A stretch of DNA of 64,000 nt from Trematomus loennbergii (lineage: Eukaryota; Chordata; Actinopteri; Perciformes; Nototheniidae): the NCBI GenBank assembly GCA_012861695.1, contig JAAOOA010000130.1, positions 805,851-869,850 on the forward strand, in the 5' to 3' direction. Both the position numbers and the translations under genes were made by a program. Of the stretch, positions 1-10,570 are shown in pieces. The notes under the pieces were generated by a model, which worked only from the letters and a program-made list of their open reading frames with translations, was not told the DNA's origin and did no database searches. Each line of letters opens with the position of its first letter. Positions within the stretch are counted from its first letter, which is position 1.

Positions 1-1314
1 TTTAGCTTTCGGCTGCTACAATGCTTGAAGGTTTAAAAAAATGCATTCATTACTTCATTCATTCATTAATGAACATGTCTTTAGGGGATTGATTCTGAGG
101 TGAACTAGCATCTACTACTTTGGTGGATATGAATAAACTATAGTCTAGCTACATGCATCTGTACATTGTGTTAGCGCCAACACGTTAGCATGCAGTTCAG
201 CATAGTAACAGTTAAAACTACAGTAAATATCTTTACGGTTCATAACTTTGAAGTCTCAATTATCATTAGCTTCCTTGCTAACGCACCTCATAACGTCTAG
301 TCTATAAACTGTCTATTTCTTTTGAAAAATGTGGGAGTGCTATTTATTAGCAACTTAGCCTAGCATACTGTATGCTAACATGTTGGCGTTCATTATGGAA
401 AAAGATATCTGCAAACACAGGTTTTGTTTAGGGCTTAAATAAAAAAAACAAAATAAATATTGGCCTCTTTTATCAATCTAACCCTACTTATAGGCCTACT
501 ACTGTACCACATGTACTCTGAGTACTTGTACTTGTATTTGGCGTACATGTTTGCTTATACCTTACAAATACACGCTTTATCTTGAGCTGCTTCATTTCTA
601 AAGGCTACGCATGATAATGAAACATTTAAATTAAGTTAAAAGACCAGAAAAAGAGTGTCATATTTCACCTTTTTCTAAATGTACTGCTTATAAAAATGCT
701 CAGAGAGCTGGTGTCACATTCACATGCTATTTTGTTAAAATGACATCTAAAAAGAAACGGCGCATTTGATTTAATGCCACTTTAATTTATAATTGAATAC
801 CATGAATTCGGCCAAGTTGCTTCAACAATGTCTACCTAGACTTTTCTGAAATAGCATGTGAATTTAGTGTTTTATGTTGCAGGAATCCTTCTCTGTTGAG
901 CTGCTTGGAGGTGAAACTGTGGTTAAAAGAAACCCTACTCTATGTAAATTCTCAAATATTGGCCTTTATTTTCCTTAAAACTGAAGAACAACCTTTACCT
1001 TGCTTTATATATTTAATTTATTATATTCTAGCATCCCTCTAATCCCAAATCGATTCCAGATTGTATTGCTAGTGGATGCTAAGCTAACGTAAAAAACGAC
1101 CATTTGCCTTTATTGGTTGTTAAATGTAATATTTGACATTTCTATTTGAGAATTTACTCTTTAGATACTCCTTAGACTGCCGCACATTGACTGTCTGCCC
1201 TAGTTGTGTAGTTTTCCTTGTGTTTACCTGATGGATGTACAGTTTGCTGCTCTCAGAGCGATGCTAACTCTGTTGTCTATTCTGCTTTTTGTTTTGGATG
1301 CTTGCTGCATGCAG
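1..1314. other. Intron or 5' flank of tnnt3, no exon seen
   Basis: AT-rich sequence without a convincing coding exon. The first recognisable troponin T exon starts at 1315 in mid-codon, so the start codon and any earlier acidic mini-exons must lie before the window. I looked for an ATG followed by Ser-Asp-type acidic codons and a donor site and found none. Several GCTAGC/GCTAAC-rich stretches resemble the degenerate repeats seen later at 8.2-8.6 and 10.8-11.8 kb. Confidence 0.55.
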
Positions 1315-1332
1315 AGGCTGTGGAAGAGGAAG
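1315..1332 (+). CDS. tnnt3: tnnt3 18-nt acidic mini-exon
   Basis: An 18-nt exon between TGCAG and GTATGT. It supplies the last two bases of a Glu codon, then Ala-Val-Glu-Glu-Glu and the first base of the next Glu. Its size is a multiple of three and its sequence is acidic, as in the alternatively spliced N-terminal mini-exons of fast troponin T, so it may be a cassette exon. Confidence 0.75.
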
Positions 1333-4300
1333 GTATGTTGATTTTATTAAAAGAAACTTCTGATTAATCTTTAAAGAAAAATCTGTCATTCTGGTTTTGG
1401 GAAGGACCACAGGGTCCAGGTCTGACGTCTGAACTCTACCGGGGAACGCCTGCTGATCACAAAATGTCTGTCCAAATCTTTTTATCTGTCTGTCAAAAAA
1501 TCCAGGAGCGCTGCCCAATGGCACTCAAATTTTATCCAAATTTTTACCAATTTTTATTATTGAAAAATTAAAAGCTAGTGGAGAAAAAGGGTGAAAGAAT
1601 ATGAGATGCTAACACGTGCTTTACTGCGCAGCGACCCCACCGATAAACTCTTGCTATGCCACTCGTCGTCTGCATGGCATGGAGCCGCCAGAATCTGGGT
1701 ACAAACAAAAAGAAAAATTGAGAATGAAATGGGGGAAATGTCTTGCTTGTGTCAAATGTTTGGGTCAAGCCAAAGAAACAAAAACAAGACTTATATTGTT
1801 GGTACAGTACATAAAAGTCACAACTCTGAGTGACTTTTCTTTAGATAAACGAGGCTTCATGAGAGGTTTGTAATATTAATAATACAACTCACAGCAAGGT
1901 CTGTTAATCCAGAAACTTCTTTGTTGGTATTTGAAGTTTTATGTTTACAGTGTTGGTACCTGTCGCTCTAACACTGAGGCTACCATTTTACAGTCTTTAA
2001 TGTTAATATATGTCATACAGAGCCATGCATTTTAATCCATGTAATGCCTGAGAGAAGTCTGCTTTGTTTCTAACCCCATGACATGTACTTGTCCCCTCTT
2101 CATTTTCCTAATCTGCAGAGGAGAAGCCAAAGTTCAAGTGAGTTTTTCTTCATCAAATGATATCTGTAAAGCATCCGAGACGTTTGGTTAATCAAAGAAG
2201 ACAAATATAAGCATTTAAACTAATAATCAATGTATATGCGCTTAAAAATCTCTCTCCTACAGACCTGCTGCACCAAAGATGCCCGATGGTGAGAAAGTGG
2301 ACTTTGACGTAAGTGGAGATGAAGTGTGAAGGATTTGAGTGCATGTAAAGGGTTTTCTGTTTGTCTAAAGGTTGTTTTTTCGTGTTTCCGCCCTCAGGAT
2401 ATCCAGAAGAAACGTCAGAACAAAGATCTGTCGGAGCTGCAGGGCCTGATCGATGCTCACTTTGTTAGCAGGAAGAAGGAGGAAGAGGAGCTGATCGGTC
2501 TGAAGGACAGGATTGTGAGTCTTTCACAAAAAAACACACCTTTAAACATCTTTAAAATGCACTTTTCATACAGATTATAGGAGAATTTACAACTGAATTT
2601 GATCTTCATTAGATAAAAATCCAAATGCAAAATATATTCCACATTCTGGCGCTACATTATCGAAGTACGGAAGCCAATTTCTGCCAATGTATTGCAAAAA
2701 AGATCCGTAAATGGTTATGAGGAAACTTAACAAATAATGACCTGATAGAGTAAGACATACTTATTAATGAACTCAAAGTAATGACGTTTTATCTGAACAT
2801 AGTGTTCCAAAAAAATGAACTAGTATTATTTCGTTAAAGAAGTATTTTATCTGGCTATTTTCTGCTCGCTTTAGCCTTAAATTACGATAGAGAAAACAGG
2901 ACAGTTTCTAAATCTTGTCATCTGTTATCTGTCTGTTAGATTTTGCAAAACAACGTGTGTGTGTGGTGTGTGTGTGTGTATAGACGTAATGATCAGCTCT
3001 GACGCAGTGTGTTGTTCCTGTTCTGCAGGAGAAGCGTCGTGCTGAGAGATCCGAGCAGCAGAGGATCCAATCTGAGAAAGAAAAGGAGCGCCAGGTCAAG
3101 CGTGAGGTTCGTAAAAACTTAAATATCACCTTTTAAATCGTATATCAAAGATTGTCTATAACTCATGCTTCCCGTTGGGCTGTTGAGAGGAGGTCTCACT
3201 CTGTTCATTTAAAATAATTCAAGTGTATTTGTATTAACACGTATATCAAAGATTGTCTATAACTCATACTTCCCGATGGGCTGTTGAGAGAGAGTAGGTC
3301 TCACTCTGTTTATTTAAAAAGAATTCAAGTGTATTTGTATTAACACGTATATCAAAGATTGTCTATAACTCATACTTCCCGATGGGCTGTTGAGAGAGAG
3401 TAGGTCTCACTTGTTTATTTACATTGTTTTCAAGTGTATTTTGTATTGACACGTATCAAAGATTGTCTATACTCATGCTTCCCAATGGGCTGTGAGAAGA
3501 CATCTCACTCTGTTTGTTTTCCCTTCACCAGGAGGAGAGGCGGATCAGGGAAGAGAGAGACCAGGAGAAGAAGGCCGGAGAGGAAGCAAAGAAGAAGTCA
3601 GCTCTGTCCAGCATGGGCTCCAACTACAGCAGCCATCTGCAGAAGGTGAGTACAAATACCCCTCACACTAAGTACTTTTATAGTACTGTGTACAATTACA
3701 TTCTCTGCAGAGAGTGAGTACAAGTACTGCACTACCCCTCACATTGAGTACTTTTACGCAACCAAAACAATTAAAAATAAAATTGTAACAAAGTCAGTGA
3801 CACAAAATATTACTAAAAAACAATAATGCTAAAAAAAAGAAATAATTAAATCTCCTTCTTCCTGCATTCAATGGGCCCTCTCATTAAATGATTGGCCCCA
3901 CCCTATAATTAGTCTACACCGCCACTGACCTTTACTACAAGTACTCAAAATTATAGCATCTGGGGTCAATTTCTTTTAAATCCTAAACCTTTTTTAACCC
4001 AAAAATTAACATTGATTTTGTGTAAATGAGGTCTACAGAGTGGTGCAGTGACGAGTCATAAAACCCAGAAGTGAGTTAGCATTTACCACTTCCTGTTCCC
4101 TGGTCTCAGAGCCAACGGTTTTTTGAACATGTTTTGGGAAAATATCTGGAAACTAGGTCTGTGAGACACATTGAAGAGACGTGTTGTTCTACGACATTAA
4201 ATCATCAGCAGTGACCCCACTGGTGATTCTGAAGAGTTGACGTGTCTGAAAAACGATGGTTGTTACCAAGTGGCTGAATAGGACTACAGAAGTTGAGGAG

Positions 4301-7300
4301 GCCGTTGTACGTCATTACGCCGAACACGTAAACACTCCTCTAAGTTTGTTTGCCCTGTTCTGCTTGAAAGCAAGTACCTGCCTCCTGCAAACTGTTCAAA
4401 CAAACGCTTCAACTTGTACCATTTAGAATCTGTATGTTTGAATATGGATCTGAAGTTGGCGTGACGTTGAAGTCGTGCTGCTGGACTCGCCTGTAGTTCC
4501 TTTATAGCATAACGTTAGCATTTTGCTTCTGGCCATTAGATTTATGATTCAAACATTATAAAAGTAGGGTAGACGTGTGGAGATTATCCGGCTGAACAAA
4601 ACGTGCATTTATCAAACAGGTTCGTTTTCAACAGACCTTATTTCCAGCTATTTTCCTAAATCCTCTGGAGAAAACCCGTTGTTTTTTTGTCGAGGGAACC
4701 AGCAGCTTCCTTCAGGGTGAATACGTCATCCCTGCACCGCTCTATTGACCATACATTTCAAAAAGAAGAGTGAAGCTTGTGGTAATTAGGAATAAAGTTG
4801 CCTTGAAAGCATATTTGGGTGATTATTTAAACTCTATGGACAGAAGGTGATAAACACAAGGGTTAAGATGAAGATTTAAACCTCTGTTCCTCCGCATTAA
4901 ACAGGCTGACTCGAAGAGAGGAGGAAAGAAAGAGACTGAGAGAGAGAAGAAGAAGAAGATCCTGGCCGCCAGACGCAAGCAGCTGAACATCGACCATCTG
5001 AACGAAGACAAGCTCAAGTAAGACTCACACACACTTCACACAAAGATTACAATTCTCAGGACTCACTTTTATTTATCCTCAGGGTGAAAGCAAACTCTTA
5101 ATCCATGTGGCTTTCTTTAATAATTAATATTCAAAACATTAAGGGAAGGTATTTATTTTTCTGAGATGTTTCTGACGTGTTTATCACATTTTTTATTAAT
5201 TTAACTCACATTTATTAAGCAATTTACATATTTTTCCGATATGTTTTGGACACCTTTTCTGTATTTTATTTATTATTTAACTTACATGTTCTTTTAGGTA
5301 TTTTATATATTTCTGACATTACTGTGTGTTGTTGTGCTGCAGGGATAAGATCACTGAGCTGCACGAATGGATGACCACGCTGGAGTCTGACAAGTTCGAT
5401 CACATGGAGAGACTGAAGAGGCAGAAGTACGAGGTGAGTCAACAAAACAGGAACTCATACAACTTATTTACATGTTTTAAATACCTTATTCCTTTAAGTT
5501 GTCAGTAAATATGGTCTGTACTGTACGTTTACTATGTGCATTTCTTAAAGGAGGCTTTAAATTGTTTGTGTTTACTTACTAAAGTATTGCATATCGGTGT
5601 TGTTTTTCAATTAAACCATTATATTTGGTTTCATGGTGATTTGGGTAAATAAATCAGATCCAGTTATCAAAAAGAAAGCCTTGTTAATTGATTAATAAAT
5701 GAATAGATCTCTCCTTATTCAAGTCATACTTTTTATAGTACATTGAGAGACACATTTTGATTCCGGCTTGTGTTTAGACAACATTTAACAATTGATAGCT
5801 TAATTGAAAAGCATTTATTTTGTTCAAAAACCTATGGAAGAAAAGCATTATTTTCTTGCAGATTTAGCAACCTCCTTAGCCCTAAATGCTATCATTATAA
5901 TAACCATATTCATCCACAGGTTTGCCTCGGTATGTACCCTGATTTCTGCACAATAATCCTCATAATCTTTCTCCGGCTGTAGCAGATATTTGTTGTTGTT
6001 GTTGTTGTTTAAATTGTCGTGCGATCTTGAGGTTTTTCGCACAGCCACGCTCCGGGTTTGAACCTCGATGTGTGTTTGATTCCCTGCAGGTCACCACCCT
6101 GCGTAAGAGAGTTGAAGAGCTCAGTAAATTGTAAGTAGAGCTGCAGCGACGCTCTGCCTGCAGCTTGGGGCTCGCTGCATGTTAGCATGAAGGTCAAGAA
6201 GGGAAAACACAGCGCACCCGCTGGCCGAGAGGAGACTACACACACCACCGAGACAAAAAACTAAACACCGAAGAGTTTGTTTCTAAAAGTGACATCTGAA
6301 AGATCTTGATTTTATTTTAAATGTAAAAATCACACACAAATTACACATTTCAGAAAGTTTTTTTGTAATTGAATTAATTTTTTTATATAATAATAAAAAT
6401 AATAATACAAAGGGATTTATTTTATATTCCTGATTCAAATCATGATGTTAAATTAGTACATAATTAACAAAATATTCCTATTTTACAACTTTGACGTTTT
6501 TATAAACCAAAATGTGAGAATTTTTTGTTATGATGACACTTCTGAGCTTCCGTACATGACTTCAACAAACTTTAAATGTAAAGACAATGCAGGACATGTC
6601 ATGTAAGACAGTTACCTTTAATCCTTTTATTTATATCTAATAGTTGTATACAAATTAGCTTTTTTTAGATGACATTTTGGAAACAAACTCTTCGGTTGAA
6701 AGCAAGACGGATCTACATTGGATGTAAAGGTGGTATTGGGTGACTGAGCTTTAGCATCGCAGAGCTTTGGTCAGGTGTGGCTGAGCGGTAACAGGTAAGT
6801 TTGACCCTGCTGAGGTTTCAGAGCCGAGCTGAAGCAGAGTCTCTCTAATATCTTTCTTTTTGAGGCGGGAAACTACGACGGGTGTTTTAACGCAACAATG
6901 ATCAGATTGCGAAGTCATGTGACCGTGCTGTAGTTCCTTTACAGCCCAACATTAGCCTCCTTTAGCTTAGCGGTGGTGACGTGAATTCATGTGACCGTGC
7001 TGTAGTTCCTTTATAGCCCAACATTAGCCACCTTTAGTTTAGCGGTGGTGACGTGAAGTCATGTGACCGTGCTGTAGTTCCTTTATAGCCCAACATTAGC
7101 CGCCTTTAGCTTAGCGGTGGTGACGTGAAGTCAGGTGACCGTGCTGTAGTTCCTTTATAGCCCAACATTAGCCTCCTTTAGCTTAGCGGTGGTGACGTGA
7201 AGTCATGTGACCGTGCTGTAGTTTCTTTATAGCCCAACATTAGCCTCCTTTAGCTTAGCGGTGGTGACGTGAATTCATGTGACCGTGCTGTAGTTTCTTT

Positions 7301-10240
7301 ATAGCCCAACATTAGCCTCCTTTAGCTTAGCGGTGGTGACGTGAATTCATGTGACCACTCAATACAGAGGAAACACTGATCATATGCTTGACCCCGTCCT
7401 GGTTTCCCATGATGCCTCACTCTACAGCACCTGGAAACTCGTTAAAGGAAAGCAGAGGGATTCTCCTCGGAGGTAAACGTGTAAAGCTGCCGCTGTGTCG
7501 TTTTTCAGGTGCTCACTATCAGGAACCGCATTGATTGTTTGCAGAAGCAGTAAGTACTGGCATCGATGGGTTCACTGAAACTCAGTAATATTAATACCTT
7601 AACTAAAATATATCTGCGTGAACCCTTCCCTTAGCAGGACATAACTGACTGTAACAGGACAGTCTATGTCTGTTTATGGCAAAAAAAACACTTGCATAGT
7701 ATAGGTCAAGCTAACTAGGTTTAACTGTTTATTTTTACATTCATTTAAAAGTTCAATATTAGTATCACTTGTTAAGATTTACAGCTACACTCTGTTTTGA
7801 ACTATGTGCATTAGGGCCATTGAAGTGCAAAACATATTTAAATTACGAAACATACTTGGATATTTTTTCTAGTTTTAAGTAAACTTTTCCATCCTTAATT
7901 CTTAGTTTGTGTACCTTGGTTAATGTTAAAGTTAATTTGTTAAGATAGAAGGAAGCCATAAATAGACCAAAGACACTAACACCCCCAGAAAGTGTTCAGG
8001 CCCAAATCCACGGCTAAAAAAACTTGTCTGGAAGTCAACATGGAGGCGACCTCGATCCAACTCTCAGGTCATTCATGTTGTCACGTTGCGTCTTTATCCC
8101 AAAATACAACATTAGCAGCATTTTGTCAGCAGGATTTTAACTCAGTTATTCCTTAATTCCTGCTGTTATTAACAGGCACTAAGTCAAACCTTATATTAAA
8201 GTTCAGCAGGAGAGCTAACGTATTGAGACACAAGTAGGCTACATTAAGCTAGGCTAAAAGCTAACGTAGAAAACTTTAGGCTAACTAGCTTGCCATAAAA
8301 ACTTTGCATAGTAAATATAATGTATAATTTGCATATAAATGTAAATAAACATTAAAACAACGATATAATGTATGTATAACCTTATTTAGATCAGTTATAA
8401 TAATAAGCTAGCTAGCTAATGTAGAAAACTTGGAAAGTAGGCTAGGCTAACTAGCCTGTCTTTGTATAGTTAATCTACAGGAATATAATTTATAATTCTT
8501 CCATGTAAATTTAAATAAGCATTAACACAACAATATAATGTATGTATAATCTTAATTAGATTGTTATAAGCTAGCTAGCTAACGTAGAAAATGTAGCACA
8601 ACTATACTGAAATGTGTACAGCTAATAGTCCATCATATTCATTTTTAGTCCTTTTTTCCAAGCAGTTAGTTTAAATGTTCTGGTTATTACTAGCAATTGC
8701 TATTCTGCTGTGGCCGTATATATGTTAGTTATTTAGGAAAACAAACTGCTGTTTGATTGTCTTCATGGATTGCTAAACTAAGTAAAAGCTTCTAAGGAAT
8801 ACTGTTAATTTTGTTAGCTTGGTTTAGGAATCTGGCGCAAAGATTTCTACTTCTTTTTGTTCTGCTTCATTACGCCTGGTCAGCTCCATATGTTGCTTCT
8901 GTTTTGTCCAAATATGTGTGTATTTATCGTACGTACCCATTAATAACTTCATAATTTTATATTTCATTGTAAATATACTGGTCGGTATGCGAGGAGTATT
9001 CCCTGGTGTTCTCTGAAAAGGATGATGAACAGATATTCATTATATATTGTCAGTATAACGTTCAATATAACGTTCAATAGAGGAAAACAAGACCTCAAGA
9101 AACGACCTGGTTTTACAGTATGAAAATTACATTATTAAATGCAATTAAGTACCAAAGTAGTTCATCCTTTCTCAGTGGACAGATCAGGTTTCCTCTCTTC
9201 ATACTGACCCCTTTACTATTTGTGTGTGAGAGCCATTACAACAGTAACTGTGAGGGTATTCACATTACTTTACTTGGCTATTGGACTCAGTAATGATTCA
9301 GTTTGTGCAGGTAAGTGCTGCATGAGTTTGGGATTTTAAGACTGCAAAACCATTAGCATTTTATCTCATTTGCATGTGGCTCAGTTGTTTAGTTCTTATG
9401 GTTGCCAACAAGTAAACCTTAAGTTGATTATTGAACCATTTTGGTTCCATTAAACTAAATAAATGTTAATTTTTAAGTGACTTTTTACATTGATTGTTGC
9501 ATGGAAAGCTAATTATAGCTAAACTAGTCATTAGCTTTGTTAGCTAACGAGAGGTTCTGCACATTGTATTCTTTCCGTGTTAGTCAGCTAAAATCTGCTT
9601 TAACAATTCACTCGTGATTTCAGATAACATATTTGGAAACATGCTAATCGTCTGCATAAAAGCTGATGCAATATATCCACCTGCATCGTTAAGAATAGTT
9701 TAATTGCAGCCTGATCCAGACTGGCTGTACAAAGTAGTACTAGTAGTAGACATATTAGTATTGTTCAGAATCAGAATCAGTTGTTGGATGGAAAACCAAT
9801 TTTGTAGTTTTATCTAGTTGCTAAGGTGCTATTAAGTGTTGCCATGCCATTTATCTGACAACCCATTACCCTGAAAGTCTAGGAGTTCGTAAACAATACC
9901 GTAAGACCAAAGTGCAATGGTAAATTATCCCAAAAACAAAAGTCCTGGTTTCTCATTTAAGCATTTATAGGTTTGTCTATTTCATTTACTACTTTGGGTC
10001 TCCGAATAACGGGCTTTCAGACAAATTCGCAGACCCTTTTTCAAGCATGGCACTAAACTGAAGTGTGCGTCTGAAGTGTTGTGAAGTTGTGTGAAACTAA
10101 AACTCTGCACAGAAGGCCATTATCCATTGTTGAACAATCATTTACAAACCGTTAAAAACCCCCACACATTTCTGACATGTATTTTTTTTTTTTCGTATTA
10201 CAGCAGCAAGAAGGGAGCCGCCGCCCGCCGCAGAAAGTAG
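1315..10240 (+). CDS. tnnt3: Fast skeletal muscle troponin T (5' end outside window)
   Basis: Troponin T anchors the troponin complex to tropomyosin on the thin filament of fast muscle and passes on the Ca2+ signal. Ten exons join in frame: 1315-1332, 2119-2137, 2263-2308, 2398-2514, 3029-3106, 3532-3645, 4905-5017, 5343-5433, 6090-6130 and 10204-10240, giving 223 residues plus a partial first codon. Family marks: the acidic EEEEKPK end of the variable N-terminus, [77 protein letters not shown], and the short basic tail [11 protein letters not shown]. The 91-nt and 41-nt 3' exons have the classic TNNT sizes. The basic tail fits fish fast TnT better than cardiac or slow forms, which end in GRWK. 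Only a short N-terminal piece is missing. An alternative 41-nt exon lies at 7509-7549. The gene is convergent with myod1. Which teleost tnnt3 duplicate (a or b) this is cannot be told by eye. Confidence 0.93.
2119..2137 (+). CDS. tnnt3: tnnt3 exon, EEKPKF segment
   Basis: A 19-nt exon between CTGCAG and GTGAGT. It closes the acidic run and starts the conserved Lys-Pro-Lys-Phe-Lys segment. Its phase joins correctly to 1332 and 2263. Confidence 0.82.
2263..2308 (+). CDS. tnnt3: tnnt3 exon, [15 protein letters not shown] segment
   Basis: A 46-nt exon between CCTACAG and GTAAGT. It encodes [15 protein letters not shown], the conserved start of the common TnT body. Confidence 0.92.
2398..2514 (+). 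CDS. tnnt3: tnnt3 exon, tropomyosin-binding region T1
   Basis: A 117-nt (39-codon) exon between CCCTCAG and GTGAGT. It starts [16 protein letters not shown] and ends [13 protein letters not shown]. It is a charged coiled-coil helix in the N-terminal tropomyosin-binding part of TnT. Confidence 0.95.
3029..3106 (+). CDS. tnnt3: tnnt3 exon, [12 protein letters not shown] segment
   Basis: A 78-nt (26-codon) exon following TTCTGCAG. It encodes [12 protein letters not shown] and then a highly charged helix ending QVKRE. The donor is the weak GTTCGT at 3107; a nearby GTAAAA at 3111 would break the frame, so the 3106 boundary is preferred. Confidence 0.9.
3140..3531 (+). repeat. About 105-bp tandem repeat filling a tnnt3 intron
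   Basis: Four copies start near 3140, 3241, 3347 and 3453 with the shared motif TATCAAAGATTGTCTAT, followed by a cytosine-rich middle and TCTCACTCTGTTTATT. The last copy runs directly into the splice acceptor of the exon at 3532, so the pyrimidine tract of that acceptor is part of the repeat unit. Confidence 0.8.
3532..3645 (+). CDS. tnnt3: tnnt3 exon, [15 protein letters not shown] segment
   Basis: A 114-nt (38-codon) exon between CTTCACCAG and GTGAGT. It holds the highly charged [14 protein letters not shown] helix and [15 protein letters not shown], a TnT family signature at the junction of the T1 and T2 regions. Confidence 0.95.
3646..4904. other. tnnt3 intron with old transposon-like fragments
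   Basis: No exon seen. Bases about 4030-4230 (GAGTGGTGCAGTGACGAGTC, then CACTTCCTGTTCCCTGGTCT) are a diverged copy of the sequence at 47085-47280. Bases 4484-4530 (CTGTAGTTCCTTTATAGC) match the core of the 72-bp minisatellite at 6916-7357. Confidence 0.5.
4905..5017 (+). CDS. tnnt3: tnnt3 exon, [17 protein letters not shown] segment
   Basis: A 113-nt exon between AACAG and GTAAGA. It encodes ADSKRGGKK, then [19 protein letters not shown] and ends inside a Lys codon. This is the start of the T2 region that binds troponin I and troponin C. Confidence 0.95.
5343..5433 (+). CDS. tnnt3: tnnt3 91-nt exon
   Basis: A 91-nt exon between GTGCTGCAG and GTGAGT. It encodes [18 protein letters not shown] and then [10 protein letters not shown]. 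The length and phase match the conserved 91-nt TNNT exon, part of the I-T coiled coil with troponin I. Confidence 0.95.
5434..6089. other. tnnt3 intron, nothing recognised
   Basis: AT-rich intron with a (TTG)n tract near 5990-6008. No repeat family or exon was recognised. Confidence 0.5.
6090..6130 (+). CDS. tnnt3: tnnt3 41-nt mutually exclusive exon, copy A
   Basis: A 41-nt exon between CCTGCAG and GTAAGT. It encodes [13 protein letters not shown] plus TT, which with the C of the last exon gives Phe before SKKGAAA. It forms the end of the TnI-contacting helix. In vertebrate TNNT3, two 41-nt exons at this position are used alternatively; the other candidate is at 7509-7549. Confidence 0.92.
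6131..6915. other. tnnt3 intron between the alternative exons
   Basis: AT-rich sequence followed by GC-richer unique sequence; no repeat family recognised. It ends at the 72-bp array. Confidence 0.5.
6916..7357 (+). repeat. 72-bp minisatellite, 6 copies, in tnnt3
   Basis: Six head-to-tail copies of a 72-bp unit containing CATGTGACCGTGCTGTAGTT, ACATTAGCC and TAGCGGTGGTGACGTGAA. It lies between the two 41-nt exons. The same unit, reverse-complemented and in about ten copies, is at 43376-44078. Each unit carries TGACGTGA, which resembles a cAMP response element. Confidence 0.92.
7509..7549 (+). CDS. tnnt3: tnnt3 41-nt mutually exclusive exon, copy B
   Basis: A 41-nt open segment between GTTTTTCAG and GTAAGT, with the same phase as copy A. 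It encodes [13 protein letters not shown] plus CA, which with the C of the last exon gives His before SKKGAAA. It aligns with copy A at VxTxRxRxxxLxK and resembles the vertebrate form that ends QKH. Both splice sites and the frame are intact, so a functional alternative exon is likely; use is inferred. Confidence 0.82.
7550..10203. other. Long last intron of tnnt3 with degenerate repeats
   Basis: AT-rich. Around 8210-8620 there are two degenerate copies of a roughly 250-bp unit with GCTAGCTAACGTAGAAAA and ATTAACACAACAATATAATG. Related copies lie downstream of the gene at 10830-11060, 11150-11400 and 11580-11850. A piece near 7975-8015 (CCCCAGAAAGTGTTCAGG) matches 11551-11580. No exon was seen. 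Confidence 0.6.
10204..10240 (+). CDS. tnnt3: tnnt3 last coding exon
   Basis: It follows a pyrimidine-rich tract and TATTACAG. The first C completes the Phe or His codon from the alternative exon, then [11 protein letters not shown] and TAG at 10238-10240. The 3' UTR continues to about 10570. Confidence 0.93.
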
Positions 10241-10491
10241 ATCTTCCCAAAAACAAAAGTGCGATCTTCTCGAACACACGCCTGAGGAAAAGACGCGCAC
10301 TTTGGCAAAGGTCCTAGCCCGGAAGAAGCCAGTAACGCTGAGGTGTACTTTGCGATTATCAACACGCGTCCTGAAACATGCAACAGGAGCCTTTAGCTGC
10401 TGTTCATAAGGAATAAAAAAACGTAAAAAGAAACTTGCATTCGTCATCACGCTTCCTCGCCCTCAGCTGTTTGGTTCTCAGTATTTTTGTA

Positions 10492-10554
10492 AATAAAGTG
10501 TGACACTTCAAGCCATGACTGTCGAGCTGTTGTTATTCAAAATAAATCAATAAA
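10492..10554 (+). promoter_or_regulatory. tnnt3: tnnt3 polyadenylation signals
   Basis: AATAAA hexamers at 10492-10497, 10541-10546 and 10549-10554, about 250-315 nt after the stop. They are followed by T/GT-rich sequence at 10555-10580. They define the likely 3' end of the mRNA. Confidence 0.75.
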
Positions 10555-10570
10555 GTTCCGTATTTTTCAG

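Noticed and set aside
10142..10450. 102-codon frame opposite the tnnt3 last exon
   Set aside because: Antisense shadow with no conserved features.
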